A DNA stretch of 64,000 bases, from assembly GCF_900142675.1 (NCBI RefSeq), contig NZ_FRBS01000001.1, positions 186,001 through 250,000 on the forward strand, given 5' to 3'. A model generated the notes under the pieces. That model searched no databases and was not told where the DNA came from. It worked only from the letters and a program-made list of their open reading frames with translations. Every line of letters begins with the position of its first letter. Positions within the stretch are counted from its first letter, which is position 1. Both the position numbers and the translations under genes were made by a program. Origin of the DNA: Shouchella rhizosphaerae (lineage in GTDB: Bacteria; Bacillota; Bacilli; Bacillales; Bacillaceae_D). Positions 51,781 to 63,637 of this stretch are shown here, one piece after another.

Positions 51781-51976
51781 AACATTAATGGTGATTGGCG
51801 CAGTGTTGCTCATTGTGGGTTTTCTTTGGCAAGTGTTGGGCCGCTTTTTGCCAATCGGCAAATTGCCAGGGGATTTTTTGTTTAAAAGCGGGCAAACGAC
51901 TGTTTACTTTCCGATCATGACGTGCATTATTATTAGCATTGTTCTTTCCCTGCTTTTCTCACTCTTCCGCCGTTAG
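51773..51976 (+). CDS. DUF2905 small membrane protein
   Basis: A 67-residue protein with two membrane segments (about 3-21 and 42-64) and the family sequence [15 protein letters not shown] between them. The function is unknown. The start at 51773 overlaps ruvB, with GGAGTGG nine bases upstream, so translation is coupled to ruvB. The family often lies next to ruvB or queA in Gram-positive bacteria. Confidence 0.85.
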   Translation: MGKTLMVIGAVLLIVGFLWQVLGRFLPIGKLPGDFLFKSGQTTVYFPIMTCIIISIVLSLLFSLFRR

Positions 51977-52054
51977 AAGTGCTTGCGCTAAATGAAAAAC
52001 GCATGTATGCTAGGAAAAGTTTGATTGGAATGCGTAAGATAGATAGGTGATGAC

Positions 52055-54248
<2,194 letters not shown>

Positions 54249-54293
54249 TTCTCTAGAAAAGGTGGCGTTAAAGCAAGGAAAGGGGGGTGTTTC

Positions 54294-54557
54294 ATGGAAT
54301 TACTTGTCAGTATGCTTCCGTTTATCGCGATTATCGTGCTGTTTTATTTTTTGCTGATCCGTCCTCAGCAAAAACAACAAAAACGTGTGCGTGAAATGCA
54401 CGCAAATTTACAGCGCGGCGATAAAGTCATTACAATCGGCGGGTTGCACGGCGTCATTGACTCGATTGACGAATCTGTTGTTGTGTTGTTGGTGAACGAC
54501 AACCGCAAACTTACGTATGATCGTAACGCGATCCGCGAAGTGGTGCAATCAGATTAA
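54294..54557 (+). CDS. yajC: Sec translocon accessory protein YajC
   Basis: An 87-residue protein with one membrane helix (about 3-22) followed by PQQKQQKRVREMH and a small beta domain (about 38-85, GDKVITIGGLHGVI). It associates with SecD and SecF. AAGGGGGG is upstream of the ATG. Two terminators follow. Confidence 0.95.
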   Translation: MELLVSMLPFIAIIVLFYFLLIRPQQKQQKRVREMHANLQRGDKVITIGGLHGVIDSIDESVVVLLVNDNRKLTYDRNAIREVVQSD

Positions 54558-54566
54558 TACAAGAAA

Positions 54567-54599
54567 GCGCCTAGCTTAAGTAGCGGGAGGCGCCTTTTT
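54567..54599 (+). terminator. Terminator after yajC
   Basis: GCGCCT and AGGCGC around a 15-base loop, then CTTTTT. Confidence 0.7.
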
Positions 54600-54613
54600 A
54601 AGCAAAAGCTCAC

Positions 54614-54641
54614 GCCCTCAAATAAAGGGATGGGCTTTTTT
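54614..54641 (+). terminator. Second terminator after yajC
   Basis: GCCC and GGGC with a further internal CCCT/AGGG pairing option, followed by six T. It stands between convergent yajC and yrzE. Confidence 0.55.
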
Positions 54642-54664
54642 GTGTGTGAAGGAGCAAGAGTTCC

Positions 54665-55045
54665 TTATGAATTCCCGCCTGAAAAATTGACACCAAACAC
54701 ACCACCTAAAGAAGCAATGGCACAATAGCCTGCAAAGAGGAGCACCTGGTTGGAGGTGATGGATTCATTATAGCCTAAGTAACTGATTGCCAGCAGAATG
54801 GCGACAAACAAAAACGCTGTAAATGCGCCTGCTAGCCAGCCTTTGTTTTTTGCTTTAGCTCCTGAAAAAAAGCCACCTACAAACAAGGCTAAAAAACCGC
54901 ACCCCACCATTACCCAATGAACAGACTGTTCAGTCAGTGAAGTCAAATAAAGCAATGTAGCCATGAGTATACTGAATGCGACGGCAATGCATATACTCAC
55001 GAATGTGCCAATACATACCGCCGGAAAAAAACGTCTGCTTTCCAT
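54665..55045 (-). CDS. yrzE: YrzE, TIGR04086-type membrane protein
   Basis: A 126-residue membrane protein with four hydrophobic segments (about 7-31, 42-61, 66-89, 97-120). The GGFFSGAKAKNKGWLAG segment is typical of the TIGR04086 family. The function is unknown. The ATG at 55045 has CGAGGAGG seven bases upstream; an upstream in-frame codon has none. Position between yajC and yrbG matches B. subtilis. Confidence 0.85.
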   Translation of the reverse strand: MESRRFFPAVCIGTFVSICIAVAFSILMATLLYLTSLTEQSVHWVMVGCGFLALFVGGFFSGAKAKNKGWLAGAFTAFLFVAILLAISYLGYNESITSNQVLLFAGYCAIASLGGVFGVNFSGGNS

Positions 55046-55179
55046 TCTATGTCCTCCTCGTACCGTTTTTTCTATTCGTATGCTTGCCAACCTGGGAACA
55101 TGTCTATGACAAAGGATAAAAGCAACCCCTTAGGGCATAGTAGCAAATAAGGAATGTTAGGAGAGGGGGAGACCTATGC

Positions 55180-55644
55180 ATGGATGCCATGATTGTGCGC
55201 GCTGCAGCTACTTACGCGGCACTTGTGCTGATCAAGCAATACAAAAACGAAACAACACAAACACAGCAAGGCCCTTTCGAATTGGCACTCGCCTTGTTTG
55301 CCGGTGAAGCAATCGCTACGTTTTGGTCGTTATGGGTGCTTTTGCCAATCTTTCTGCTGGTGATAGCAGCCATATTGAAACGAAAGACAGGCGAGTCGGG
55401 CAAACTACAGCACACAAGCAAGCCCCCTACAGTAGCACCTCCTTTACAGAAAGAAGGACCCGCATTGGCCATGCCTTTACCATTAATCATTGATGGGACG
55501 ATCCAGCATGACCATTTGCGAGAACTGCGTCAAACAGAGCTATGGCTTCGCCAGCAATTGCGCAAACTTGGCTACCGCGATATTAAAAAAATTGCTTATT
55601 GCTCGCTTAAAGGCAAAGAATCGTTTTTTATTGACTCTTTTTGA
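55180..55644 (+). CDS. yrbG: YrbG-like protein (DUF421), short and divergent
   Basis: A 154-residue protein with two hydrophobic segments (about 5-20 and 38-66) and a soluble C-terminal domain (PLIIDGTIQHDHLRELR, LRQQLRKLGYRDIKKIAYCS). The latter resembles the YetF/YrbG C-terminal domain. The usual DUF421 protein is over 200 residues with three membrane segments, so this one looks shortened at the N-terminus. GAGGGGGA lies nine bases before the ATG, so it appears to be translated. Confidence 0.65.
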   Translation: MDAMIVRAAATYAALVLIKQYKNETTQTQQGPFELALALFAGEAIATFWSLWVLLPIFLLVIAAILKRKTGESGKLQHTSKPPTVAPPLQKEGPALAMPLPLIIDGTIQHDHLRELRQTELWLRQQLRKLGYRDIKKIAYCSLKGKESFFIDSF

Positions 55645-55721
55645 AAAACACAGTGATCACATGTCCACCCGTTTGCTTTGGCCGATAAAAATAGGTATTT
55701 GCACTCGTGACAGGCGTGGAC

Positions 55722-55748
55722 ACGGCTATTGTTCCTTCTCATATGCTA
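55722..55748 (+). promoter_or_regulatory. Sporulation-type (sigma-E/sigma-K-like) promoter
   Basis: AC (55722-55723), a 16-base spacer and CATATGCTA (55740-55748), the same arrangement as before safA. It points to expression of the next gene in the mother cell. Confidence 0.45.
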
Positions 55749-55781
55749 TTGTGTACGGATTTTTAAGAGGGGGACAATACC

Positions 55782-56021
55782 ATGGCAGAGAATTATTACA
55801 ACATTTGCCAACAACATATTGGCAAATGTGTCGTCATTACAGAACACAATGGCAGGCGCCATTATGGCCGGATTATGCGAGTAGACAATAAACACGTCTA
55901 CTTACAGCCTCTCGGCAACCGCGGCTTTGGCTACGGCTGGGGTTGGGGCTGGGGCTGGGGCTATCCGGTTGCCCTTGGCGCTATTGCCGGTCTTGCCTTA
56001 GCGGGCTTATTCTTCTGGTAA
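55782..56021 (+). CDS. Sm-like N-domain, aromatic linker and hydrophobic tail protein (B)
   Basis: A 79-residue protein with the same design as the one at 17650: a beta domain (1-45, CQQHIGKCVVITEHNGRRHYG and HVYLQPL), a Gly/Trp-rich linker (GFGYGWGWGWGWGY, 49-62) and a hydrophobic tail (64-79). I do not recognise a named family. AGAGGGGGAC precedes the ATG. The sporulation-type promoter suggests a spore function; the linker composition resembles spore-surface proteins. Confidence 0.65.
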   Translation: MAENYYNICQQHIGKCVVITEHNGRRHYGRIMRVDNKHVYLQPLGNRGFGYGWGWGWGWGYPVALGAIAGLALAGLFFW

Positions 56022-56025
56022 TACA

Positions 56026-56059
56026 AAGAAGGAGCGCTTTTGTTTGGAAAGCGCTTCTT
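56026..56059. terminator. Hairpin between convergent genes
   Basis: AAGAAG-AGCGCTTT pairs with AAAGCGCTTCTT with one bulged base. No long T run follows, so termination strength is uncertain. Confidence 0.6.
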
Positions 56060-57608
56060 ACATAAACTTTTTGATAAATGGAAGTCGTTTTAGTTCCTCT
56101 TTGCTAAGAAGCTTAAGGGCAAGAATGCCAAATACATAGATCATACAAGTTATGGCGATGCTGGCGAGCGCTTTTGCTGCGTAAGGCAATCCGTTGAATA
56201 AATAGGTGTCTATTTGCATGCCTGCATAGCCAGTGATGACGATGAGCAGCGCTAGTTTCAACATGGGAACAGCGTGGATCACAAATCCTGTCGTTTTGGC
56301 AAGTGTAGCAATGTGGAGCAGCGTCACGAGTACAAACCCAGTTACAATAGCCAAAGCTGCTCCCATTATGCCAAAGCTCGGGCTAGAAGCCAAAGCGAAA
56401 ATCGCAAGCGTTTTAACGATGGCGCCAATAAAACTATTAATCATGGAAGCTTTGGCGTAATCCAATGCTTGCAGGGCAGCAGCAAGGGGGCCTTGCAAGT
56501 ACAAAAAGAGAGCAAATGGCGCCATAACTTTCAATAGCGAGGCAGCGTGTGGAGCGTTGTACATAAGCACGGTCAGTTCACTAGCAAATACATAAAGAAC
56601 GACAACGCAAATGCCTCCTGACAAAAGGCCCATTCGTAAAGCTTGTTCTAAACGATGGTGAATAAGGACTTTTTGTTTATTTGCTGCTGCTTCACTTAAA
56701 CTCGGCAATAGCGAAACGGAAAGGGAATACGTAATAAAGGTTGGTAATGTGAGTAGCGGCATGACATAGCCGACGAGCAAGCCGTACTGCTGTGTTGCGA
56801 CAATGGTCGCTACTCCAGCCAAAGCGAGGCTCTGGGCAACAACAATCGGTTCAAAAAACAACGCGACTGTACCAATTAGACGACTGCCTGTGGTAGGTAA
56901 GGCAATGGCAAGGAGCTGGGAAGCTGTTTTCCGTCCTGATTTCACAGTCGAAAAAAACTGGCGGCGAAGTCGGAACGGTTTGTGTGATTTAAACAAATAC
57001 AGCATATACAAGAGGGAAGCAAGTTCCCCACAGCCAGCAGAAATCATTGCTCCAGCGGCAGCATACTCCAGTCCGTAAGGCATAAAGGCAGCTGTAAAGA
57101 CGGCAATTAAGCTGATGCGTACAACTTGTTCAAGTACTTGGGAATAAGCGGTTGGCTTCATGTTTTGGCGTCCTTGGAAATAGCCGCGCAACACAGAAGA
57201 AACAGCAATGATTGGCACAATCGGCGCTACGGCCAAGAGCGGATACAAGGCGCGGGCGTCCGTCAATAACGTTTGGGCAACGAGTGGAGCGAGGGCGAGA
57301 ATCGCCGTTGTGAAAACAATGCTCAAAGAACCTGTTATGGCAAGGGCAACGGCGAGAATTTTCTTGGTTTTGCCAACTTCTCCTTTTGCTTCTGCTTCTG
57401 CAACAAGCTTTGCAATCGCCACTGGAAGGCCAAGTTGCGTTAACGTTAGGAGTAGCAACATGGTCGGCACAGCCATCATATAAAGGCCAACGCCTTCAGC
57501 GCCAATCATTCTTGCCATGACAATTCTGTTAATAAAACCGAGTAATTTTGTGATAAAGCCTGCTGCAATTAAAATAAAAGTGCCTTTTAGAAAGGTTTGC
57601 TTGTTCAT
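56058..57608 (-). CDS. spoVB: Stage V sporulation protein SpoVB
   Basis: A 516-residue membrane protein of the MOP/MVF flippase superfamily with about 14 membrane segments. The start (GTFILIAAGFITKLLGFINRI) and the AEGVGLYMMA segment are typical of SpoVB. In B. subtilis it is needed for spore cortex synthesis, presumably moving lipid-linked precursor. The ATG at 57608 is preceded by GGCGGGATTGCC. Location between yrbG and comN matches B. subtilis. Confidence 0.92.
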   Translation of the reverse strand: MNKQTFLKGTFILIAAGFITKLLGFINRIVMARMIGAEGVGLYMMAVPTMLLLLTLTQLGLPVAIAKLVAEAEAKGEVGKTKKILAVALAITGSLSIVFTTAILALAPLVAQTLLTDARALYPLLAVAPIVPIIAVSSVLRGYFQGRQNMKPTAYSQVLEQVVRISLIAVFTAAFMPYGLEYAAAGAMISAGCGELASLLYMLYLFKSHKPFRLRRQFFSTVKSGRKTASQLLAIALPTTGSRLIGTVALFFEPIVVAQSLALAGVATIVATQQYGLLVGYVMPLLTLPTFITYSLSVSLLPSLSEAAANKQKVLIHHRLEQALRMGLLSGGICVVVLYVFASELTVLMYNAPHAASLLKVMAPFALFLYLQGPLAAALQALDYAKASMINSFIGAIVKTLAIFALASSPSFGIMGAALAIVTGFVLVTLLHIATLAKTTGFVIHAVPMLKLALLIVITGYAGMQIDTYLFNGLPYAAKALASIAITCMIYVFGILALKLLSKEELKRLPFIKKFM

Positions 57609-57776
57609 GGCAATCCCGCCTTCTTTGCTGGTCTACCGCGTTTTATACATGTCTATGCGGCAATGGACAGGACATGACAAGCCTTTCCCAAAATGAAGTT
57701 CATTCGATTTCATAGCCGTAATAGCAATAATTTGTTAGTATATGTATACTTAAAGTTATAAAGAGAGGGTATGTGT

Positions 57777-58067
57777 ATGGGCATGAAACAACAGTTTGAT
57801 GGTTGGCGGGAAGACGTCGAACCACTCCTTTCCATTAAACAGGAAGAGTTCCACGAGCTTGGTTACAATCGTGTCACAAAAGATGAGTTGTGGAATTATG
57901 CAGTGGACAAGCTTCGTCGTAAAAAAGAATTTACGCCTTTCTACGCATTTGTTGATGAACTTCTGTCGATTCAGCCCCAAGGGTACATGACATGGTTGAC
58001 AGTCCATGCGTATAAGGAGCCGATTGACTGGTTCAAAACATTTGAGCAAGCAACAGCCGAAAAGTAA
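57777..58067 (+). CDS. comN: Post-transcriptional regulator ComN
   Basis: A 96-residue helical protein matching ComN (YrzD), which in B. subtilis controls comE mRNA and localises to division sites. Visible segments are GWREDVEPLLSIKQEEFHEL and WTVHAYKEPIDWF-like sequence near the end. The ATG at 57777 has AGAGAGGG at normal distance; ATGs two codons before and after are alternatives. secD follows after 34 bases. Confidence 0.85.
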   Translation: MGMKQQFDGWREDVEPLLSIKQEEFHELGYNRVTKDELWNYAVDKLRRKKEFTPFYAFVDELLSIQPQGYMTWLTVHAYKEPIDWFKTFEQATAEK

Positions 58068-58101
58068 CAGATTCGAGATTGCGTAGGAGGATAAACAGAC
58101 T

Positions 58102-59403
58102 ATGGTTAAAAAAGGCAAAATTGCGCTTTTCTTTCTCATTATTGCGTTGTTTGCTTCTGGAATCGCCTATTTTGCAAAGCCTGTTGTAAACGACGTCAGC
58201 CTTGGGCTTGACTTGCAAGGCGGCTTTGAAGTGCTTTACGAAGTGGAGCCCATGAATGAAGGCGATGAAATTAATCAGGATTCGCTTTTAGCAACAACGA
58301 CTGCATTGAATGAAAGGGTAAATACAATTGGCGTTTCAGAACCGAACATTCAAATTGAAGGAGAAAACCGGATCCGTGTCCAGTTAGCTGGTGTTGAAGA
58401 CCAAGAAACAGCACGTGACATTTTGGCGACTGGTGCAGAATTGACGATCCGTGACGTCGATGACAACGTGCTTCTTGATGGCAGCGATTTAACCCAAAAT
58501 GGTGCCAGCGCATCGGTACATCCAGAAAAGAATCAGCCGATTGTGACGTTGACGCTAAATGATGCAGACAAATTTGGCGAAATCACACGTGAAATTTCTG
58601 AACGTCCACTAGGAGAGAATTTGCTCGTCATCTGGCTTGACTTCGAAGAAGGCGATAGCTTTGCAGAAGAATCAAAAAAACAAGACCCTAAATACATGTC
58701 AGCAGCGTCCGTTAATGCCCCGTTACATACACGAGACGTAATGATTGAAGGGAATTTTACAACGGAGGAAACACGCTTTCTTGCTGAAATATTAAATGCA
58801 GGCGCTTTGCCTGTTGAATTAAATGAGATCTACTCTACATCTGTCGGTGCATCGCTAGGAGAAAAAGCGATGAACCAAACGATTTTTGCTGGCTCCCTTG
58901 GGGTTGCGCTGATCTTTTTGTATATGGTGGTTTACTATCGCTTCCCAGGAATCATTGCTGTCATTACACTAAGCATCTATACATTTTTGGTGCTTGTCGT
59001 CTTTAATGCAATGAATGCTGTGTTAACTTTGCCAGGCATTGCTGCACTCGTGCTTGGGGTTGGCATGGCTGTCGATGCGAATATCATTACTTATGAACGG
59101 ATTAAGGAAGAGATTAAATCAGGGAAATCGATTTTATCTGCCTTTAAAGTCGGCAGCAGGCGCTCGTTTGCAACGATTTTTGATGCCAATATTACGACGT
59201 TGATTGCGGCAGGGGTTATGTTTTATTTTGGTACGAGCTCCGTGCAAGGTTTTGCGGTCATGCTCATTATTAGCATTCTTGTCAGCTTTTTAACGGCCGT
59301 TTATGGTTCCAGAGTATTGCTAGGCCTTTGGGTGAACAGCAAATTTTTAAATAAACGGCCTGGCTGGTTTGGCGTGAAAAGAGGTGAAATTGATGAGCTT
59401 TAA
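58102..59403 (+). CDS. secD: Protein translocase subunit SecD
   Basis: A 433-residue membrane protein. Helix 1 (about 7-25), DVSLGLDLQGGFEV motif, a shortened extracytoplasmic domain (to about 255) and five helices, with the SecD motif GLVLGVGMAVDANIITYERIKEE-like sequence. It uses the proton or sodium gradient to pull exported proteins. In B. subtilis SecD and SecF are one polypeptide; here they are separate, overlapping genes. AGGAGG precedes the ATG. Confidence 0.95.
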   Translation: MVKKGKIALFFLIIALFASGIAYFAKPVVNDVSLGLDLQGGFEVLYEVEPMNEGDEINQDSLLATTTALNERVNTIGVSEPNIQIEGENRIRVQLAGVEDQETARDILATGAELTIRDVDDNVLLDGSDLTQNGASASVHPEKNQPIVTLTLNDADKFGEITREISERPLGENLLVIWLDFEEGDSFAEESKKQDPKYMSAASVNAPLHTRDVMIEGNFTTEETRFLAEILNAGALPVELNEIYSTSVGASLGEKAMNQTIFAGSLGVALIFLYMVVYYRFPGIIAVITLSIYTFLVLVVFNAMNAVLTLPGIAALVLGVGMAVDANIITYERIKEEIKSGKSILSAFKVGSRRSFATIFDANITTLIAAGVMFYFGTSSVQGFAVMLIISILVSFLTAVYGSRVLLGLWVNSKFLNKRPGWFGVKRGEIDEL

Positions 59404-60328
59404 TCCAGAAAAGTGGAATGTCGATTTGACAAAACACCGAAAACGTTTTTTTATCGGCTCGGGCTTGTCAATTGTCCTTGGGATTGTGTTGTTGCTTACG
59501 TTTGGTTTAAACTTAGGCGTTGATTTTGAAAGTGGCTCGAATGTGGAAATTCAAGCGGATCAGACATTGACGCAAGAACAATTACTGGACGACTTTGCAG
59601 CAATCAATGAATCGTACACGCCGAATATTACACTTGGAGGCGAGCAAAGCCAAAGTGCGACTGCTCGGTTTACAGTGGAACTTTCCAAAGATGAAATTAC
59701 CGCGATTCAAACTTATTTCCAAGACAAATACGGCCATTCGCCTAACGTCAGTACAGTGTCGCCTCTCGTCGGCCAGGAGCTTGCTCGCAATGCGATTTTG
59801 TCCGTATTGATCGCTTCATTAGGGATTGTCATTTATATCGGTTTCCGTTTTCACTTCTTATATGGGGTTTCAGCGGTTATTGGCTTGCTCCATGATGCCT
59901 TTATCATTATTGCTTTGTTCAGCTTGTTCCAAGTTGAAATTAATGTGCCTTTTATAGCGGCAGTGCTTACTGTGGTTGGCTATTCAATCAATGACACGAT
60001 TGTTACGTTTGACCGAATGCGGGAAAATATTAACAAGGAGAAGGAAATTAAAAGCTTTGAGCACTTGGCGCAAATTGTAAACAAAAGTTTGCTTCAAGTG
60101 TTAACACGCTCGATCAATACGGTATTGACCGTGCTATTTGCTGCTGTGGCATTGCTGATTTTCGGCGGCGAAGCGATCCGCTCGTTTTCATTGGCTCTTG
60201 TCATTGGATTGATTGCCGGTACTTATTCTTCGATGTTCCTTTGTGCGCAAATATGGCTTGTCTGGGAGTGGAAGCGGCAAAAGAAACTAAAAAACAAACC
60301 AAAGAAAACGGAAGAAGAGTACATTTGA
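59393..60328 (+). CDS. secF: Protein translocase subunit SecF
   Basis: A 311-residue membrane protein with six helices, the LGVDFESGSN motif near residue 40 and SINDTIVTFDRMREN in helices 4-5. It works with SecD and YajC. The ATG at 59393 lies within the end of secD with GAGGTG seven bases upstream; a GTG three codons earlier abuts that site. The overlap shows translational coupling. Confidence 0.95.
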   Translation: MSFNPEKWNVDLTKHRKRFFIGSGLSIVLGIVLLLTFGLNLGVDFESGSNVEIQADQTLTQEQLLDDFAAINESYTPNITLGGEQSQSATARFTVELSKDEITAIQTYFQDKYGHSPNVSTVSPLVGQELARNAILSVLIASLGIVIYIGFRFHFLYGVSAVIGLLHDAFIIIALFSLFQVEINVPFIAAVLTVVGYSINDTIVTFDRMRENINKEKEIKSFEHLAQIVNKSLLQVLTRSINTVLTVLFAAVALLIFGGEAIRSFSLALVIGLIAGTYSSMFLCAQIWLVWEWKRQKKLKNKPKKTEEEYI

Positions 60329-60343
60329 GCGGAGGGGATTGAC

Positions 60344-60646
60344 ATGAAAGCACAGACAGCGTTTATTATCGGCATTATTGCCGCCATTATCATTGCTGTG
60401 TTTGCGGTGTTAAATGTGGAAAGCGTACCAGTTAATCTGTTAGTGGTAAAAGCACAGTGGCCATTGATTCTAGTCATTTTGGGCTCGGTGCTACTAGGAG
60501 CGATTGTCGCAGGGATGATGTCCCTAATGAAAGTAATGCAATTAAATGCTGAAATCAAGCGGCTGCGTACCGCAAAACAAGCAAATGCAGATCAACCAGA
60601 TGAAAGCAGCCGTCAAAAAAAAGACATGAAAAAACAGAGTCATTGA
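60344..60646 (+). CDS. yrvD: LapA-domain membrane protein (YrvD-like)
   Basis: A 100-residue protein of the LapA/DUF1049 family. Two membrane helices (about 5-23 and 38-60, the second with LGSVLLGAIVAGMMSL) and a Lys/Gln-rich coiled tail. Function in Gram-positive bacteria is not known. AGCGGAGGGG precedes the ATG. B. subtilis yrvD also lies between secDF and recJ. Confidence 0.88.
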   Translation: MKAQTAFIIGIIAAIIIAVFAVLNVESVPVNLLVVKAQWPLILVILGSVLLGAIVAGMMSLMKVMQLNAEIKRLRTAKQANADQPDESSRQKKDMKKQSH

Positions 60647-60652
60647 AATGCG

Positions 60653-60681
60653 TTGTCACCCCTTAGCCCCTCCTGTATAAT
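60653..60681 (+). promoter_or_regulatory. Sigma-A promoter of recJ
   Basis: TTGTCA (60653-60658), a 17-bp spacer and a perfect TATAAT (60676-60681). The predicted start near 60688 shows that recJ must begin downstream of it, at 60709. Confidence 0.75.
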
Positions 60682-60708
60682 AGGATGGTCGAGGGGTGTT
60701 TTTTACAT

Positions 60709-63066
60709 ATGTTGCAATCAAAAACAAGATGGCGCATTTTAGAACAAAACGAGCTGTTGGCGCAAGAGCTCGCAGACGAGCTGCGTGTATCGATGTTAAC
60801 GGCCCGTCTTCTTGTACGCCGGGGAATCCAAACCGTCCAGGCGGCCAAGCGCTTTTTACACTACGAAGAGCCGACGTTTTACGATCCCTTTTTGTTGAAA
60901 GGGATGGAGGAAACGATTGAACGAATTGCCCTCGCAGTCAAACGAAAAGAACGCATTCTTGTTTTTGGGGACTATGATGCTGATGGCGTTAGTTCGACTT
61001 CCGTGATGCTAACAGCGTTACAAACGTATGGCGCCGACTGTGATTACTATATACCAAACCGTTTTACAGAAGGATACGGGCCCAATTGCCCAGCGCTAGA
61101 CTTTGCAAAAAGGCAAGGTTATCACTTAGTGATAACAGTCGATACAGGCATTTCTGCTTTGAATGAAGCTGCCCATGCCAAAGACATCGGCCTGGATTTT
61201 ATTATCACTGACCACCATGAGCCGCCGCCGGTTTTGCCAGAAGCATTGGCGATCATTAATCCTAAGCAGCCTGGTTGTCCGTATCCATTTAAAGAGCTTG
61301 CTGGCGTAGGCGTTGCCTTTAAAGTTGCACACGCTTTGCTCGGGCGCCTGCCTGAAGAGCTGCTCGATTACGCTGTGATCGGCACGATCGCCGACTTGGT
61401 GCCTCTCATTGATGAAAATCGGCTGCTGGCCAAAAAGGGGCTTCGCGCGATTGAATCAAGCGGCCGCCCTGGGATCCGTGCCTTAAAGGAAGTATGCGGC
61501 ATGAAGCAGGAAGCAATGGATGCCGACCATATCGGCTTTGCGATTGGCCCTCGTCTAAATGCAGCAGGGCGGCTCGATTCTGCTAATCCAGCCGTTGAGC
61601 TGCTCCTTGCTGATGATGAAGAAGAAGCAAAAGCGCTAGCCACAGAAATCGATAGCCTCAATAAAGAACGGCAAGCAATTGTTAGCAAAATGACAGAAGA
61701 AGCGATTCGCCTTGTGGAAACAACCTATGGCACAAAGATCCCCCATGCCATCGTTGTAGCGAAGGAAGGCTGGAATCCAGGGGTCATCGGGATTGTCGCT
61801 TCTCGCCTTGTAGAGCAGTTTTACCGTCCGACAATTGTCATGAGCATTGACGAATCTTCAGGACTTGCCAAAGGCTCAGCCAGAAGCATCGAAGGGTTTG
61901 ACATGTACCAAGAATTGGCGAATAACCGGGATATACTTCCTCATTTTGGCGGACACCCGATGGCGGCAGGGATGACACTTAAAACCGAGGACATTGACGA
62001 CTTACGTTCTCGTTTAATCAAGCAAGCCAAGGAGACACTAACGGACGACATGCTTACGCCAGCCACGGATATAGACCTCGTTGCAGAAGTGGAGGATGTA
62101 ACCGTTCAAGTGATTGGCGAGTTGCAGGCACTTGCCCCGTTTGGCGTTGCCAACCGTAAACCGATTGTACTTGTTGAGGGTGCGCATATTTCCGATATGC
62201 GCCGGATTGGCAGCAACCAAAACCATTTAAAAATCCAATTTACTGGCGCCCAAAAGCCGCTTGACGGAATTGCCTTTAGAATGGGGCATTTGTTTGAAGA
62301 GATCACGCCACATGCAAAGTTATCTGCCATCGGAACGGTATCGTTGAATGAATGGAACGGAAAAGTAAAGCCACAACTTATTATTGACGATCTTGCCGTA
62401 TTGGAGTGGCAACTATTTGATTGGCGCAGCATCCAGCCAAACCGTTTAAACAGCCGGTTGCTTGACTTGCCTCGTGAAAAACTCGTCGCTATTTCCTTTC
62501 AAGAAGGGACAAAAGAAAGACTTGGGTTGGACGTACCCGTATATGATTACCGGCAAGCGCCTTCCTTTTTTAAAGCTTACGTCGTGTTGCTCGATTTGCC
62601 TAGCAACCGGGTTGAACTGGAAACTCTGTTTTCTAAGAAAGGGGAGCCAAGCCGTGTTTATGTTGTGTTCTCTGAGGAAGAAGAATCGTTTTTTCAAACG
62701 AATCCAAACCGCGAGCAGTTCAAATGGTATTATGGTTTTATTAAGAAAAACCAACGCTTTTCACTGAATCAACTCGGCGCGAAGCTCGAAAAGCACAAAG
62801 GCTGGTCAGCCCGCACGGTCGAATTTATGACCACTGTATTTTTAGAACTTGGTTTTATCAAGCTTGACGACGGCATCGTTGAAGCAGTAGAAAACCCTGA
62901 AAAAAAAGCGTTGACTGCATCGCCGACCTACCAAGCCAAGCAGGAAAAAGCATGGCTTGAGAATGAATTTGTTTTTGCTTCTTATCAACAGTTAAAAGAA
63001 TGGTTCCAGGCTGCCATCGATGGGAGCGCTGAAACAAAAGAGGAGTCGATCCTAAATGGATTATAA
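60709..63066 (+). CDS. recJ: Single-stranded-DNA exonuclease RecJ
   Basis: A 785-residue 5'-3' exonuclease. DHH motifs DYDADG (88-93) and DHHE (168-171), the DHHA1 GGHPMAAG motif (near 410), an OB domain and the long Bacillus-type C-terminal domain. The ATG at 60709 with GAGGGGTG ten bases upstream is preferred over one at 60685, which would lie before the transcription start. The end overlaps apt by 11 bases. Confidence 0.95.
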   Translation: MLQSKTRWRILEQNELLAQELADELRVSMLTARLLVRRGIQTVQAAKRFLHYEEPTFYDPFLLKGMEETIERIALAVKRKERILVFGDYDADGVSSTSVMLTALQTYGADCDYYIPNRFTEGYGPNCPALDFAKRQGYHLVITVDTGISALNEAAHAKDIGLDFIITDHHEPPPVLPEALAIINPKQPGCPYPFKELAGVGVAFKVAHALLGRLPEELLDYAVIGTIADLVPLIDENRLLAKKGLRAIESSGRPGIRALKEVCGMKQEAMDADHIGFAIGPRLNAAGRLDSANPAVELLLADDEEEAKALATEIDSLNKERQAIVSKMTEEAIRLVETTYGTKIPHAIVVAKEGWNPGVIGIVASRLVEQFYRPTIVMSIDESSGLAKGSARSIEGFDMYQELANNRDILPHFGGHPMAAGMTLKTEDIDDLRSRLIKQAKETLTDDMLTPATDIDLVAEVEDVTVQVIGELQALAPFGVANRKPIVLVEGAHISDMRRIGSNQNHLKIQFTGAQKPLDGIAFRMGHLFEEITPHAKLSAIGTVSLNEWNGKVKPQLIIDDLAVLEWQLFDWRSIQPNRLNSRLLDLPREKLVAISFQEGTKERLGLDVPVYDYRQAPSFFKAYVVLLDLPSNRVELETLFSKKGEPSRVYVVFSEEEESFFQTNPNREQFKWYYGFIKKNQRFSLNQLGAKLEKHKGWSARTVEFMTTVFLELGFIKLDDGIVEAVENPEKKALTASPTYQAKQEKAWLENEFVFASYQQLKEWFQAAIDGSAETKEESILNGL

Positions 63067-63571
63067 ACAATATATAACAATTGTCGAAGATTGGCCGCAA
63101 GAGGGCATACGCTTTAAAGACATTACGACGCTGATGCAAAACGGCACAGCCTACAAGCGCGCTGTGGAAGAACTTGCCGTTTATGCAAAAGAAAAACAAG
63201 CAGACGTCATTGTTGGCCCTGAAGCACGTGGCTTTGTTGTTGGTTGCCCAATCGCGACTGAACTTGAAATCGGTTTTGTCCCTGTCAGGAAAAAAGGCAA
63301 ATTGCCTCGGGAAGTCATTGAAGCCAACTATGGTCTTGAATATGGAAAAGACTGTTTAACCATCCATAAAGACAGCATCCAGCCAGGCCAACGCGTCGTC
63401 ATTACCGATGACCTCCTCGCAACAGGGGGTACGATTGAGGCAACGGCTAAAATGGTAGAGCAACTTGGCGGGAAAGTGGTCGGGATTGCCTTCTTGATCG
63501 AATTGGCTTATATAGGCGGCCGCGATAAACTAAAGCAGTACGACTTGTTTTCATTAATGTCTTACGAATAA
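63056..63571 (+). CDS. apt: Adenine phosphoribosyltransferase Apt
   Basis: A 171-residue enzyme that makes AMP from adenine and PRPP. The PRPP loop [13 protein letters not shown] (about 119-131), the PEARGF adenine-site segment (near 58-63) and KGKLP are present. The ATG overlaps the end of recJ, with GAGGAG ten bases upstream. A terminator follows, and relA starts from its own promoter. Confidence 0.96.
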   Translation: MDYKQYITIVEDWPQEGIRFKDITTLMQNGTAYKRAVEELAVYAKEKQADVIVGPEARGFVVGCPIATELEIGFVPVRKKGKLPREVIEANYGLEYGKDCLTIHKDSIQPGQRVVITDDLLATGGTIEATAKMVEQLGGKVVGIAFLIELAYIGGRDKLKQYDLFSLMSYE

Positions 63572-63580
63572 ATCGCTTAC

Positions 63581-63616
63581 AGACTGGTTGTGCGAATCGG
63601 CACACCGGTCTTTTTG
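63581..63616 (+). terminator. Terminator after apt
   Basis: AGACTGGTTGTGC pairs with GCACACCGGTCT (with one mismatch and one G-T pair), followed by TTTTT. Confidence 0.85.
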
Positions 63617-63637
63617 CAATTTCTAAGCCGCTCTCCC

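Noticed and set aside
51236-51861. Minus-strand open frames across ruvB and the DUF2905 gene
   Set aside because: They are antisense frames of well-conserved genes with no ribosome sites.
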